This document shows positions 51,795 to 59,302 of a DNA stretch of 64,000 bases, piece after piece (the stretch's first letter is position 1; each line of letters begins with the position of its first letter). The stretch is taken from positions 36,420 through 100,419 of the forward strand of contig CATXXC010000009.1 of the NCBI GenBank assembly GCA_958403385.1. Reading direction: 5' to 3'. Position numbers and translations under genes: made by a program. The DNA comes from an uncultured Collinsella sp. GTDB lineage: Bacteria > Actinomycetota > Coriobacteriia > Coriobacteriales > Coriobacteriaceae. Under the pieces are notes generated by a model. That model had not been told where the DNA came from and did no database searches. It saw only the letters and a program-made list of their open reading frames with translations.

Positions 51795-52150
51795 CCGCGG
51801 TCTCGTCCTACATCGCCTACGCGCGGGCACTCAATAGGCTGGGTTGGACGCCGGCCGAGTTTGTGGTGGCGGAGTCGTTTGCCGTGCGCCTGCGCGGCAT
51901 GCTGGGACGGTGTCCGGTTGCCGCCAACGGTCTGCCGCTCGTCATGGCGTTTCCACGCTGCTCTTCGGTCCATACGTGTTTTATGGCCTATCCCATCGAC
52001 ATCGCCTTCATCGATCGCGACGGCAATATCCTCGCGCGCTACGAAAGCGTTCGTCCTTGGCGCACGTGCTCCTGCCCCGGCGCCTGGGCCGTACTAGAGC
52101 GTCCTTCAATCATTGTTTCGATCCCTGCTCTCCAACGCGTGCCGGCTTAA
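51791..52150 (+). CDS. DUF192 family protein at the end of the tad operon
   Basis: A 119-residue DUF192 protein: RGMLGR, then LPLVMAFPRCSSVHTCFMAY, then IDIAFIDRDGNILARYESVRPWR and CPGAWAVLE. The family forms a small beta-barrel of unknown role, usually exported in other phyla; here no signal peptide is visible. GTG 51791 overlaps the previous stop; ATG 51773 is an alternative. Its coupling to the pilus genes suggests that it belongs to the system. Confidence 0.78.
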   Translation: MTAVSSYIAYARALNRLGWTPAEFVVAESFAVRLRGMLGRCPVAANGLPLVMAFPRCSSVHTCFMAYPIDIAFIDRDGNILARYESVRPWRTCSCPGAWAVLERPSIIVSIPALQRVPA

Positions 52151-52208
52151 GAACTGGCGACAGCGGACTTTCGTCATACGAAATTGGGTAAGATGGAGGA
52201 GAAGATGC

Positions 52209-52475
52209 ATGGATGTTGAGATCCATCCCAACGCTAAAAAGCACCTGACGGAAAAGCAGGTGCTTAGCGCTTGGCTTGCGGTTACTGAGTGCATTCGTCG
52301 CGAGTCGAAGGACGAGCCGCCGAGGTGGCTTGCGATTGGATGGCTCCCAGACGGACGAAGCGTGGAGCTTGTCGCGGTCGAGCTTGTCCGTGGGTGGCTT
52401 ATCATTCATGCCTTGTCTCCAGTCCAGAAGAAATTTTGGCAGGAGATTGAACAGGCTCGGCAAAGGGGTCGATGA
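52209..52475 (+). CDS. Putative toxin of a toxin-antitoxin pair
   Basis: An 88-residue basic protein, VEIHPNAKKHLTEKQVLSAW at the N-terminus and ELVRGWLIIHALSPVQKKFWQEIE near the C-terminus. It looks like a small RelE/BrnT-type (DUF4258-like) toxin in size, predicted beta-rich core and context, but it is not a clear member of a named family to me. GGAGGAGAAG precedes the ATG. Its stop overlaps the start of the RHH gene, toxin first then antitoxin, as in BrnTA modules. Confidence 0.6.
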   Translation: MDVEIHPNAKKHLTEKQVLSAWLAVTECIRRESKDEPPRWLAIGWLPDGRSVELVAVELVRGWLIIHALSPVQKKFWQEIEQARQRGR

Positions 52476-52759
52476 TGGGCAAGACGTATACGGCCGCTAA
52501 TGGTCAGGTTGTAACGGATGAAATGATTGACGCGTGGTGCGAGTCGTACGAGCGCGGAGAGTTTCCGGATGGCGAACACACCGTTGGTGGGATCGTGCAT
52601 GGACGGCCCCCGCTCTCAGGTGAGGGGACGGCAACGCTGTCGGTCAAGATTCCTCTGGGAATGAAGGAGGCCATTCGTCGACGGGCGGCTGCCGAGGGGA
52701 TGACGCCAAGTGAGTTTGCCCGTGCGGCTCTGAGTGAAAAACTTCTTGCTGCCGGCTGA
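52472..52759 (+). CDS. Putative ribbon-helix-helix antitoxin
   Basis: A 95-residue protein whose C-terminal 45 residues match a CopG/Arc-like ribbon-helix-helix: TLSVKIPLGMKEAIRRRAAAEGMTPSEFARAALSEKL. The N-terminal half (DEMIDAWCESYERGEFPDGEH) is acidic and may neutralise the toxin. The first codon overlaps the toxin stop, so translation is coupled. Such antitoxins repress their own promoter; the likely site would be upstream of 52209, though no palindrome stands out there. Confidence 0.7.
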   Translation: MMGKTYTAANGQVVTDEMIDAWCESYERGEFPDGEHTVGGIVHGRPPLSGEGTATLSVKIPLGMKEAIRRRAAAEGMTPSEFARAALSEKLLAAG

Positions 52760-52822
52760 TGCCTCTGACGTGCCGATTTATAGAACCGAGGCTGTGCCCA
52801 AAAACTTTTTTAAAATTCTCGG

Positions 52823-52850
52823 TTGACCGGAACGCGTCCTTGGTTATACT
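52823..52850 (+). promoter_or_regulatory. Promoter of tRNA-Phe
   Basis: TTGACC (52823-52828), a 16-base spacer and TATACT (52845-52850) lie about 32 bases before the tRNA. Confidence 0.75.
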
Positions 52851-52882
52851 AATCAAGCCTTGAAACAAGGCACACCTCAAAT

Positions 52883-52955
<73 letters not shown>

Positions 52956-52968
52956 CCTTGAATTGACT

Positions 52969-52996
52969 AGGACCTCTGCAAAGGGGTCCTTTTCTT
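52969..52996 (+). terminator. Terminator of tRNA-Phe
   Basis: AGGACC and GGTCCT pair around CTCTGCAAAGG-type loop sequence, followed by TTTTCTTTT. Confidence 0.7.
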
Positions 52997-53012
52997 TTAT
53001 TGAGGGCTCTGC

Positions 53013-53198
53013 GGAAATTGCGTCCCGGAATTTGGCTTCAGAGTGGGATGCGTTTTCCGCTTTGAGGCCGCTTGGGAAAGCGCGACCCGGAATCCGGCGT
53101 CAGAATGGGATGTGCTTTCCTTTTGCGGTCTTTGGCGGAAACTGCGTCCCAGATCCCGCGCTCAGAACGGGATGCGCTTTTCGGCCGCCTACTTCCGG
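53013..53198. repeat. Three tandem 62-nt repeats
   Basis: Units beginning GGAAA at 53013, 53075 and 53137 are exactly 62 bases apart. Shared blocks in order: GGAAA.TGCGTCCCGGA, then GGC.TCAGA, then GGGATGCG.TTTCC. Identity is roughly 70-75 percent by eye. 62 is not a multiple of three, so this is not a coding repeat. It occupies most of the 416-base gap between tRNA-Phe and the GH5 gene; the last 170 bases hold no other feature I can name. Confidence 0.85.
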
Positions 53199-53371
53199 CG
53201 CATATGTACATCTCGGCGCGCCATCTCGGGCCCGCCCAGATATTCCTCCCGCTTTTGCGCCACTTTACAGACCGTTCGGTCGTCTGTCCGCACGCGCGGG
53301 TATACTCAAAACGATACTTTTCCTGTGCAATACGATGCAGGCTCAGCCTGCACGATCCGAAGGGGGCAGTG

Positions 53372-54433
53372 ATGGAGAGGATACTCGGCGTTAATCTCTC
53401 TGGCTGGTTTATTCCCGAGCCTTGGGTGACCCCGTCGCTATACGCGGCGACCGGTGCATCCAACGCGGCCGAGCTGCAGGAGGCCATGGGCACCGCCGCC
53501 TATAACGAGCGCATGCGCCGTCATTACGAGACGTTTGTGAGCGAGGACGATTTCCGCCGCATGGCGCAGATTGGCCTCAATGCCGTGCGTCTGCCGGTAC
53601 CCTGGTATGCCTTTGGCTCGCAGGAGTCCGATGCGTCCTACATCTCGGTTGTCGACTACATCGACCGTGCAATTGAGTGGGCTGCCAAGTACGACATCCG
53701 CGTGCTGCTTGATCTAGCAACTGTGCCCGGTGGCCAGGGCGATTCCAACGATTCGCCCGCCACGCCGGAGGCTGTTGCCGAGTGGCATTCGTCCACCAAC
53801 GGTCGTCATGTCGCACTCGACGTGCTCGAGCGCCTGGCCGATCGCTACGGCGAGGCCGAGAGCCTGCTGGGCATTGAGCTGCTGGATACGCCGCAGATGA
53901 GTGTCCGCAAGAGCCTCTTCACCATGACGGATGGCATTCCTGCGCACTACCTGCGCAACTTCTATCGCGATGCCTATGAGCTCGTCCGTTCGTATATGCC
54001 CGAGGATAAGATCGTCGTCTTTTCGTCTTCGGGACATCCCAGCGAGTGGAAGCATTTTATGCGCGGCGCTAAGTACAAGAACGTCTACATGGACCTTCAC
54101 CTGTACCATTACCGCGACGAGTATGCGCTCGATATCACGAGCCCCCGCGGGCTGACGACGGCGATTTCGCGTAACAAGCGCGAGCTTAAAGAAGCGATTT
54201 CGACTGGGTTCCCCGTGCTGGTGGGCGAATGGTCGGGCGCGGCGATCTTTGCCAACTCGTCGGTTACGCCCGAGGGCCGCAATGCCTACGAGCGCGTGTT
54301 TATCGCCAACCAACTGGCTTCGTTTGCACCGGCTGCCGGTTGGTTCTTCCAAACGTGGAAGACCGAGAAGCGCATTGCAGCATGGGACGCCCGCGCGGCG
54401 CTCGGTACGCTCGAGCGTGGCATGATTGAATAG
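53372..54433 (+). CDS. GH5-family (exo-1,3-glucanase-like) protein with altered active site
   Basis: A 353-residue TIM barrel related to GH5 exo-beta-1,3-glucanases. Conserved landmarks: LGVNLSGWF at the start, NAVRLPVPWY, DLHLYHYRDE and the nucleophile strand PVLVGEWSGA with Glu286, then WFFQTWKTE. The acid/base motif is changed: GIELLDTPQ stands where LLNEP is expected, so Asn-Glu is replaced by Asp172-Thr173. The usual DLHGAPG segment reads DLATVPG, losing its His. No signal peptide is present. Hydrolysis by the normal retaining mechanism is therefore doubtful. Start ATG 53372 has AGGGGG upstream; rsmI begins six bases after the stop. Confidence 0.85.
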   Translation: MERILGVNLSGWFIPEPWVTPSLYAATGASNAAELQEAMGTAAYNERMRRHYETFVSEDDFRRMAQIGLNAVRLPVPWYAFGSQESDASYISVVDYIDRAIEWAAKYDIRVLLDLATVPGGQGDSNDSPATPEAVAEWHSSTNGRHVALDVLERLADRYGEAESLLGIELLDTPQMSVRKSLFTMTDGIPAHYLRNFYRDAYELVRSYMPEDKIVVFSSSGHPSEWKHFMRGAKYKNVYMDLHLYHYRDEYALDITSPRGLTTAISRNKRELKEAISTGFPVLVGEWSGAAIFANSSVTPEGRNAYERVFIANQLASFAPAAGWFFQTWKTEKRIAAWDARAALGTLERGMIE

Positions 54434-54439
54434 GTTGAT

Positions 54440-55318
54440 ATGACGCAAAACAGCGCCCATACGGGCAAACTCTATGTGGTCGGCACGCCCATCGGCAACC
54501 TGGGCGACCTGTCCCCGCGCGTTGGCGAGGCGTTTGCCGCCGCCGATGCCATCTGCTGCGAAGACACGCGTGTGACGTCAAAGCTGCTGATGCACCTGGG
54601 CATTTCCAAGCCGCTTGTCCGTTGCGACGAGAATGTGATCGCCAGCCGCGCCGCCGGCCTAGTCGACCGTCTGCTGGCGGGGGAGACCCTCGCCTTTGCC
54701 TCGGACGCCGGCATGCCGAGCGTGTCCGATCCCGGCCAGGCGCTGGTCGAGGCGGCACGTGAGGCCGATGTGCCCGTAGAAGTTATTCCCGGGCCCTCTG
54801 CTTGCGTCACGGCGCTCGTTTCGTCCGGCATTCCCTGCGAGCATTTTTTCTTCGAGGGCTTTTTGGGCCGAAAGCACGGCGACCGTGTGCGCCGTTTGCA
54901 GCGCCTTGCCGTGGTGCCCGGCGCGCTCATCTTCTACGAGTCTCCACATCGCATCGTGGCGACGCTCGAGGCCGTGGTGGAGGTCTTTCCCCAGCGTGAG
55001 GTTGCCGTCTGCCGCGAGCTCACCAAGCTGCACGAGGAAGTCTTGCGCGGGCCCGCTGCCCAGCTTGCCGAGGAGCTGCGTGCTCGCGGCGAGGTAAAGG
55101 GCGAGATTGCGCTGGTCATCGCGCCGCCGAGCGAGGATGAGGAGGCCGGTGCCGTGCCGGTTGGCGCCGCGGCAGCGGATCACGACGAGGCCCTGCGCGA
55201 GGATATCCGCGCCGCGCTCGAGGAGGGGGAGCCCGCGTCTGCAGTGGCCAAGCGCCTGTCTCAGAAGTATTCGCGCCGCAAGCGCGATGTCTATGCCATG
55301 GTGCTCGATATGCAATAG
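54440..55318 (+). CDS. rsmI: 16S rRNA (cytidine(1402)-2'-O)-methyltransferase
   Basis: A 292-residue SAM-dependent methyltransferase of the tetrapyrrole-methylase fold. Motifs: LYVVGTPIGNLGDLSPR, CEDTRVTSKLL, SDAGMPSVSDPG, PGPSACVTALVSSG and EGFLGRK. It modifies C1402 in the ribosomal P site. The C-terminal 60 residues are acidic and end in a helix (AVAKRLSQKYSRRKRDVYAMVL) usual for the family. The Shine-Dalgarno is weak, and the gene starts six bases after the GH5 stop, so it probably depends on the same transcript. Confidence 0.96.
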   Translation: MTQNSAHTGKLYVVGTPIGNLGDLSPRVGEAFAAADAICCEDTRVTSKLLMHLGISKPLVRCDENVIASRAAGLVDRLLAGETLAFASDAGMPSVSDPGQALVEAAREADVPVEVIPGPSACVTALVSSGIPCEHFFFEGFLGRKHGDRVRRLQRLAVVPGALIFYESPHRIVATLEAVVEVFPQREVAVCRELTKLHEEVLRGPAAQLAEELRARGEVKGEIALVIAPPSEDEEAGAVPVGAAAADHDEALREDIRAALEEGEPASAVAKRLSQKYSRRKRDVYAMVLDMQ

Positions 55319-55387
55319 ATGGAGGATATCCAGCCCTTGCGCTAGAATCATCCTCTGTATGCAACGTTTTTCTGGAGGACAAACCCC

Positions 55388-56989
55388 ATGGATCAAAGCA
55401 AGCCTTCGTTCTTTATCACGACGCCCATCTACTACGTCAACGCCGATCCGCACCTGGGCACGGCTTATTCCACCATCATCGCCGACGTTCAGGCCCGTTA
55501 TCGTCGCTCCGCCGGCTATAACGTCAAGTTCCTGACCGGCATGGACGAGCACGGCGAGAAGGTCGCCGAGGCCGCAGCCAAGCATGGCATGACGCCGCAG
55601 GAGTGGACCGACAGCCAGGCCCCGCACTTCAAGGAGCTTTGGAGCAAGCTCGAGATTTCCAACGACGACTTCATCCGCACCACCGAGCCGCGCCAGCATC
55701 ATGCCGTGCAGTACCTGTGGGAGCGCATGAAGGAGTCCGGCTACCTGTATAAGGGCAGCTACGACGGTTGGTATTGCGTGCCTGACGAGACCTACTTCAC
55801 CGATACGCAGGTCCAGAAGGGCGACGAGGAGTACGGCAGCGTCGGCCAGCACCTGTGCCCCGACTGCCACCGTCCGCTTGAGCGCGTGCAGGAGGAGTCC
55901 TACTTCTTTAAGCTTTCCGCTTTCCAGGACAAGCTGCTCAAGCTTTACGACGAGCACCCCGACTTTGTCGAGCCTGCGTTCCGCATGAACGAGGTACGTA
56001 GCTTTGTCGAGGGCGGCCTTAATGACCTTTCCGTGAGCCGTACGAGCTTTGACTGGGGCATTCAGGTCCCGTTTGACGAGGGTCACGTGACCTACGTGTG
56101 GTTCGATGCGCTGCTCAACTATATGACGGCCGTCGGCTACGGTGTCGACACCGACGAGGCGCGTGCCGAGCTGGCCTATCGCTGGCCCGCGCAGTTCCAC
56201 ATCGTGGGTAAGGACATCATCCGCTTCCACTGCGTCATTTGGCCCGCCATGCTCATGGCCATCGGCGAGGCCCTGCCCGAGCACGTCTTTGCCCACGGCT
56301 TCCTGACCGTGCGCAATGCCGAGACCGGCAAGGCCGAGAAGATGTCCAAGAGCCGCGGCAACGCCATCGCTCCGCAGGACGTTATCGACATGCTGGGCGT
56401 CGAGGGCTATCGCTACTACTTTATGACCGACGTCGTCCCTGGCACTGACGGTGCCATCAGCTTCGATCGCATGGAGCAGGTCTACAACGCCGACCTGGCC
56501 AACAGCTGGGGCAACCTTATCTCGCGTTCGCTCAACATGAGCGGCAAGTACTTTGATGGTTGCGCGCCCGCCAAGCCCGCATCGTTCGATGCGTTCGACA
56601 ACCCGCTGGCAAAGATCGCCGATGGTCTGGTCGAGCGCTACATGGCCAAGATGGACGTGCTCGATTATGGTGGAGCTAAGGACGAGGTCATGGAGCTCAT
56701 CCATGCCGCCAACCACTACATCGAGGACTCCGAGCCCTGGGCGCTTGCCAAGGACGAGGCCAAGGCTGACGAGCTGGCGTTTGTGATCTACAACCTGCTC
56801 GAGGCCATCCGCATTGCCGCTCACCTGCTGATGCCGCTCATGCCCCAGACTTCTGCCGAGGCCCTGCGCCGCCTGTCCTGCGAGGACGAGGCCGCGAGCG
56901 ACGACCTCAAGGGCATTTGCGCTTGGGGCCTGCTTGCCGGTGGTCAGCCCGTCGAGAAGGGCGAGCCGCTGTTCCCGCGTCTGGCGTAG
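55388..56989 (+). CDS. metG: Methionyl-tRNA synthetase, short form
   Basis: A 533-residue class I synthetase. The HIGH motif appears as HLGTAYST, the KMSKS motif spans residues 318-322 (EKMSKSRGN), and WFDALLNYMTAVGY lines the active site. A single zinc knuckle CPDCHRPLER is seen where many enzymes have two. The anticodon-binding helical domain follows. The C-terminal Trbp111 tRNA-binding domain found in longer MetG proteins is absent. GGAGG precedes the start. A 69-base gap separates it from rsmI. Confidence 0.97.
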   Translation: MDQSKPSFFITTPIYYVNADPHLGTAYSTIIADVQARYRRSAGYNVKFLTGMDEHGEKVAEAAAKHGMTPQEWTDSQAPHFKELWSKLEISNDDFIRTTEPRQHHAVQYLWERMKESGYLYKGSYDGWYCVPDETYFTDTQVQKGDEEYGSVGQHLCPDCHRPLERVQEESYFFKLSAFQDKLLKLYDEHPDFVEPAFRMNEVRSFVEGGLNDLSVSRTSFDWGIQVPFDEGHVTYVWFDALLNYMTAVGYGVDTDEARAELAYRWPAQFHIVGKDIIRFHCVIWPAMLMAIGEALPEHVFAHGFLTVRNAETGKAEKMSKSRGNAIAPQDVIDMLGVEGYRYYFMTDVVPGTDGAISFDRMEQVYNADLANSWGNLISRSLNMSGKYFDGCAPAKPASFDAFDNPLAKIADGLVERYMAKMDVLDYGGAKDEVMELIHAANHYIEDSEPWALAKDEAKADELAFVIYNLLEAIRIAAHLLMPLMPQTSAEALRRLSCEDEAASDDLKGICAWGLLAGGQPVEKGEPLFPRLA

Positions 56990-57031
56990 AGACCGCGCGA
57001 GCGCCATATCGGCAATTTGCTGTTTAGCTGT

Positions 57032-57066
57032 AAGGGCATGGCCGCCACGGTCCATGCCCTTTTGTT
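57032..57066 (+). terminator. Terminator after metG
   Basis: AAGGGCATGG and CCATGCCCTT pair perfectly around a 10-base loop and are followed by TTGTTT. Confidence 0.88.
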
Positions 57067-57099
57067 TCAAGACGCCGCCATCATGCTAAGGAGGCAACC

Positions 57100-57960
57100 A
57101 TGACAACTTCGCCTTTGGCAAACCCCACGGCCACCAGGGAGCTGCTAGAGGAGTTTGGCCTTGCGACTAAGCATCGCCTGGGCCAGAACTTTCTAATCGA
57201 CAATCATGTGATCGAGCGTATCTGCGAGCTTTCCGAGCTTGCAGGTGACGAGCGCGTACTCGAGGTGGGTCCGGGTTGCGGTACGTTGACACTTGCGTTG
57301 CTGCAGGAAGCGGCGTGCGTCACGTCGATTGAGGCAGATCCCGAGCTCGAGCCGGTGCTCGATGCTCACGCCGCCGACTACGCCAACTTCCACTTTATCA
57401 TGGGCGACGCGCTTAAGGTGGGCCCGGAGCAGATTGAGCAGGCTGCCGGCGGCGAGCCCACGGTATTTGTCGCGAACCTGCCCTATAACGTGGCGGCGAC
57501 GATCATTTTGCAATTTTTCCAGACGATGCCGGCGCTCAAGCGTGCCGTCGTCATGGTGCAAAAGGAGGTTGCCGATCGCATTGCCGCAGCGCCGGGCAAC
57601 AAGACCTATGGCGGCTATACGGCAAAGCTCGGCCTGTACGCGCAGGTGACGGGTCGCTTTGAGGTGCCGCCGCGTTGCTTTATGCCGGCGCCGCACGTGG
57701 ACTCGGCCGTCGTGCGTATCGACCGTGTTGACGGCGTGGTGCCCGAAGGACTCGATCGCGAATTTGTGGCCCGCGTGATTGATGCTGCATTTGCTCAGCG
57801 TCGCAAGACCATCCGCAATTCCATGAGCGCCAACGGTTTTGCCAAGGACGTGCTCGATGCCGCTTTTGAGGTTTGCGGTATCGCACCCACCACGCGCGCC
57901 GAGACGCTCGATGTTGCCGACTTTGTCCGTCTGGCCCGGGAGCTAATCCATGACGCCTAA
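57100..57960 (+). CDS. rsmA: 16S rRNA dimethyladenosine transferase RsmA/KsgA
   Basis: A 286-residue Rossmann methyltransferase that dimethylates A1518 and A1519. Motifs: HRLGQNFLIDNHVI, SAM loop LEVGPGCGTLTLAL, NLPYNVAATI (motif IV), and PPRCFMPAPHVDSAVV. Complete C-terminal domain. AAGGAGG lies before the start. The last codons overlap the tatD gene, the common rsmA-tatD arrangement, here in the order rsmA then tatD. Confidence 0.97.
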   Translation: MTTSPLANPTATRELLEEFGLATKHRLGQNFLIDNHVIERICELSELAGDERVLEVGPGCGTLTLALLQEAACVTSIEADPELEPVLDAHAADYANFHFIMGDALKVGPEQIEQAAGGEPTVFVANLPYNVAATIILQFFQTMPALKRAVVMVQKEVADRIAAAPGNKTYGGYTAKLGLYAQVTGRFEVPPRCFMPAPHVDSAVVRIDRVDGVVPEGLDREFVARVIDAAFAQRRKTIRNSMSANGFAKDVLDAAFEVCGIAPTTRAETLDVADFVRLARELIHDA

Positions 57961-58867
57961 TGCCGAACGCGTGACGTTTACCAAGAAAAAGAAGACGGTT
58001 GCTTGTCCCGTGCCCTTGGCGCCGCTTGCCGACACGCATGCACATCTGCTTTCGTTTTGGGGCAAGGATGTGCCCGAGACGCTCGTGCGCGCCAAAGCCG
58101 CGGGCGTCGACCTGTTGGTGACGATGTTCGACCCCATTGCTGACAAGCGCAGCGTGGCGGACTATAGCGACTGGCTGGTGCGCGAGATTCTTCCGATGCA
58201 GGATATCCCGCAGATCAAGTATCTTGCCGGCGTGCATCCGTATGGCGCGCCGGACTATACCGACGACGTTCATGCACAGGTCGTTGCGGCACTTGATGAC
58301 CCCTTATGCGCCGGTATTGGCGAAATCGGCCTGGACTACCACATGGACTATGACGACGATATCGCGCCGGCACCCCATAACGTGCAGATTGATTGCATGG
58401 CGCGCCAGCTCGAGCTTGCCGTGCGCCGCAATGTGCCGGTGGAGCTGCACCTGCGTCACGAGGACTCGGATGGGGAGCGCACCTCGCACGTTGATGCGTA
58501 CAACGTACTGCGCGAGGTGGGTGTGCCCCAGGCTGGTTGTGTGCTGCACTGTTTTGGCGAGGACCGCGCCACGATGGAGCGCTTTGTGGATTTGGGCTGC
58601 TATATCGCCTATGGCGGTGCGGCCACCTTTAAGCGCAACGACGATGTGCGCGAGGCATTTGCGGCAACTCCACTCGATCGAATTTTGTTCGAGACGGATT
58701 GCCCGTATATGGCTCCGGAGCCCATCCGCGGTCTTGAATGCGAGCCCGCAATGATCTCCATTACGGCAAACACGCTGGTCAACGACCGTGTCGATCGCAC
58801 GGGTGAGGACGCCGAAACAATCGTGCAAGCCGCTTGGGAGAATGCCTGCAAACTTTTTCAAAAATAG
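57950..58867 (+). CDS. TatD family metal-dependent hydrolase
   Basis: A 305-residue TIM-barrel hydrolase. Metal ligands appear in order: ADTHAHL, GEIGLDYH, ELHLRHED (His in strand 5), LHCFGED and FETDCPY. TatD enzymes act as DNases or RNA/DNA 3'-processing enzymes. A 20-residue basic N-terminal segment (TFTKKKKTVACPVP) precedes the core. The start overlaps the end of rsmA by 11 bases with GGGAG upstream. tRNA-Leu follows 43 bases later under its own promoter. Confidence 0.92.
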   Translation: MTPNAERVTFTKKKKTVACPVPLAPLADTHAHLLSFWGKDVPETLVRAKAAGVDLLVTMFDPIADKRSVADYSDWLVREILPMQDIPQIKYLAGVHPYGAPDYTDDVHAQVVAALDDPLCAGIGEIGLDYHMDYDDDIAPAPHNVQIDCMARQLELAVRRNVPVELHLRHEDSDGERTSHVDAYNVLREVGVPQAGCVLHCFGEDRATMERFVDLGCYIAYGGAATFKRNDDVREAFAATPLDRILFETDCPYMAPEPIRGLECEPAMISITANTLVNDRVDRTGEDAETIVQAAWENACKLFQK

Positions 58868-58870
58868 TTC

Positions 58871-58899
58871 TTGCGTTCGTGGTGGCGCTCCGTTATTCT
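58871..58899 (+). promoter_or_regulatory. Promoter of tRNA-Leu
   Basis: TTGCGT (58871-58876), a 17-base spacer and TATTCT (58894-58899) lie just before the tRNA. Confidence 0.6.
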
Positions 58900-58910
58900 A
58901 ATTCCTGCAC

Positions 58911-58997
58911 GCGGGCGTGGCGGAATTGGCAGACGCGTACGGTTCAGGTCCGTATGGGGGCAACCCCATGAAGGTTCAAGTCCTTTCGCCCGCACCA
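58911..58997 (+). tRNA. tRNA-Leu (CAG)
   Basis: Class II tRNA with acceptor GCGGGCG/CGCCCGC, anticodon stem TACGG/CCGTA, loop TTCAGGT giving anticodon CAG, long variable arm (TGGGGGCAACCCCA) and encoded CCA. All main stems pair. Confidence 0.96.
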
Positions 58998-59231
58998 TTA
59001 AATGAAAGAGCTCCCAGCAATGGGAGCTTTTTTGTTATGGGCCCATCACAGGGACTTGAACCTGTGAAGGAGCGAGCGTAAAGAAAACGCGGAGCGTTTT
59101 TAGCGAGCTGGCGAGGACGCCGGCAGGCGGCCGAAGCCGGTGCGGATCCGCGAAGCGGATACGCGGACGTCCTTTCGCCCGCACCATTGATTGAAAGAGC
59201 TCCCAGCAATGGGAGCTTTTTGTTATGGGCC
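58980..59231. repeat. Duplicated tRNA-Leu 3' end plus terminator, with inverted tRNA fragment between
   Basis: 58980-59043 and 59169-59231 are near-identical 63-64-base direct copies, covering the tRNA 3' end (TCCTTTCGCCCGCACCA) and the hairpin terminator AGCTCCCA/TGGGAGCT with T tract (first copy at about 59006-59033). Between them, GGGACTTGAACC at 59051-59062 is an inverted copy of the T-arm GGTTCAAGTCC, followed by a palindromic stretch (GGAGCGAGCGTAAAG, ACGCGGAGCG) similar to the reverse complement of the family D core. This covers the gap up to 59302. Confidence 0.85.
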
Positions 59232-59302
59232 TCTTGTTGATGTCACGTTGCTGCTTCGTGCGGGTATCCTAGTGCCAACGTGTGCCTATCAGAGGAGAGA
59301 CC

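Noticed and set aside
52963..53394. Coding frame through the 62-nt repeats upstream of the GH5 gene
   Set aside because: The repeat period is not a multiple of three, no ribosome site is present, and the GH5 start is clearly at 53372.
54659..57070. 803-codon minus-strand frame over rsmI and metG
   Set aside because: Antisense shadow crossing two real genes.
59047..59070. Second tRNA gene on the minus strand near tRNA-Leu
   Set aside because: Only a T-arm-like fragment is present; there is no acceptor, D-arm or anticodon arm.
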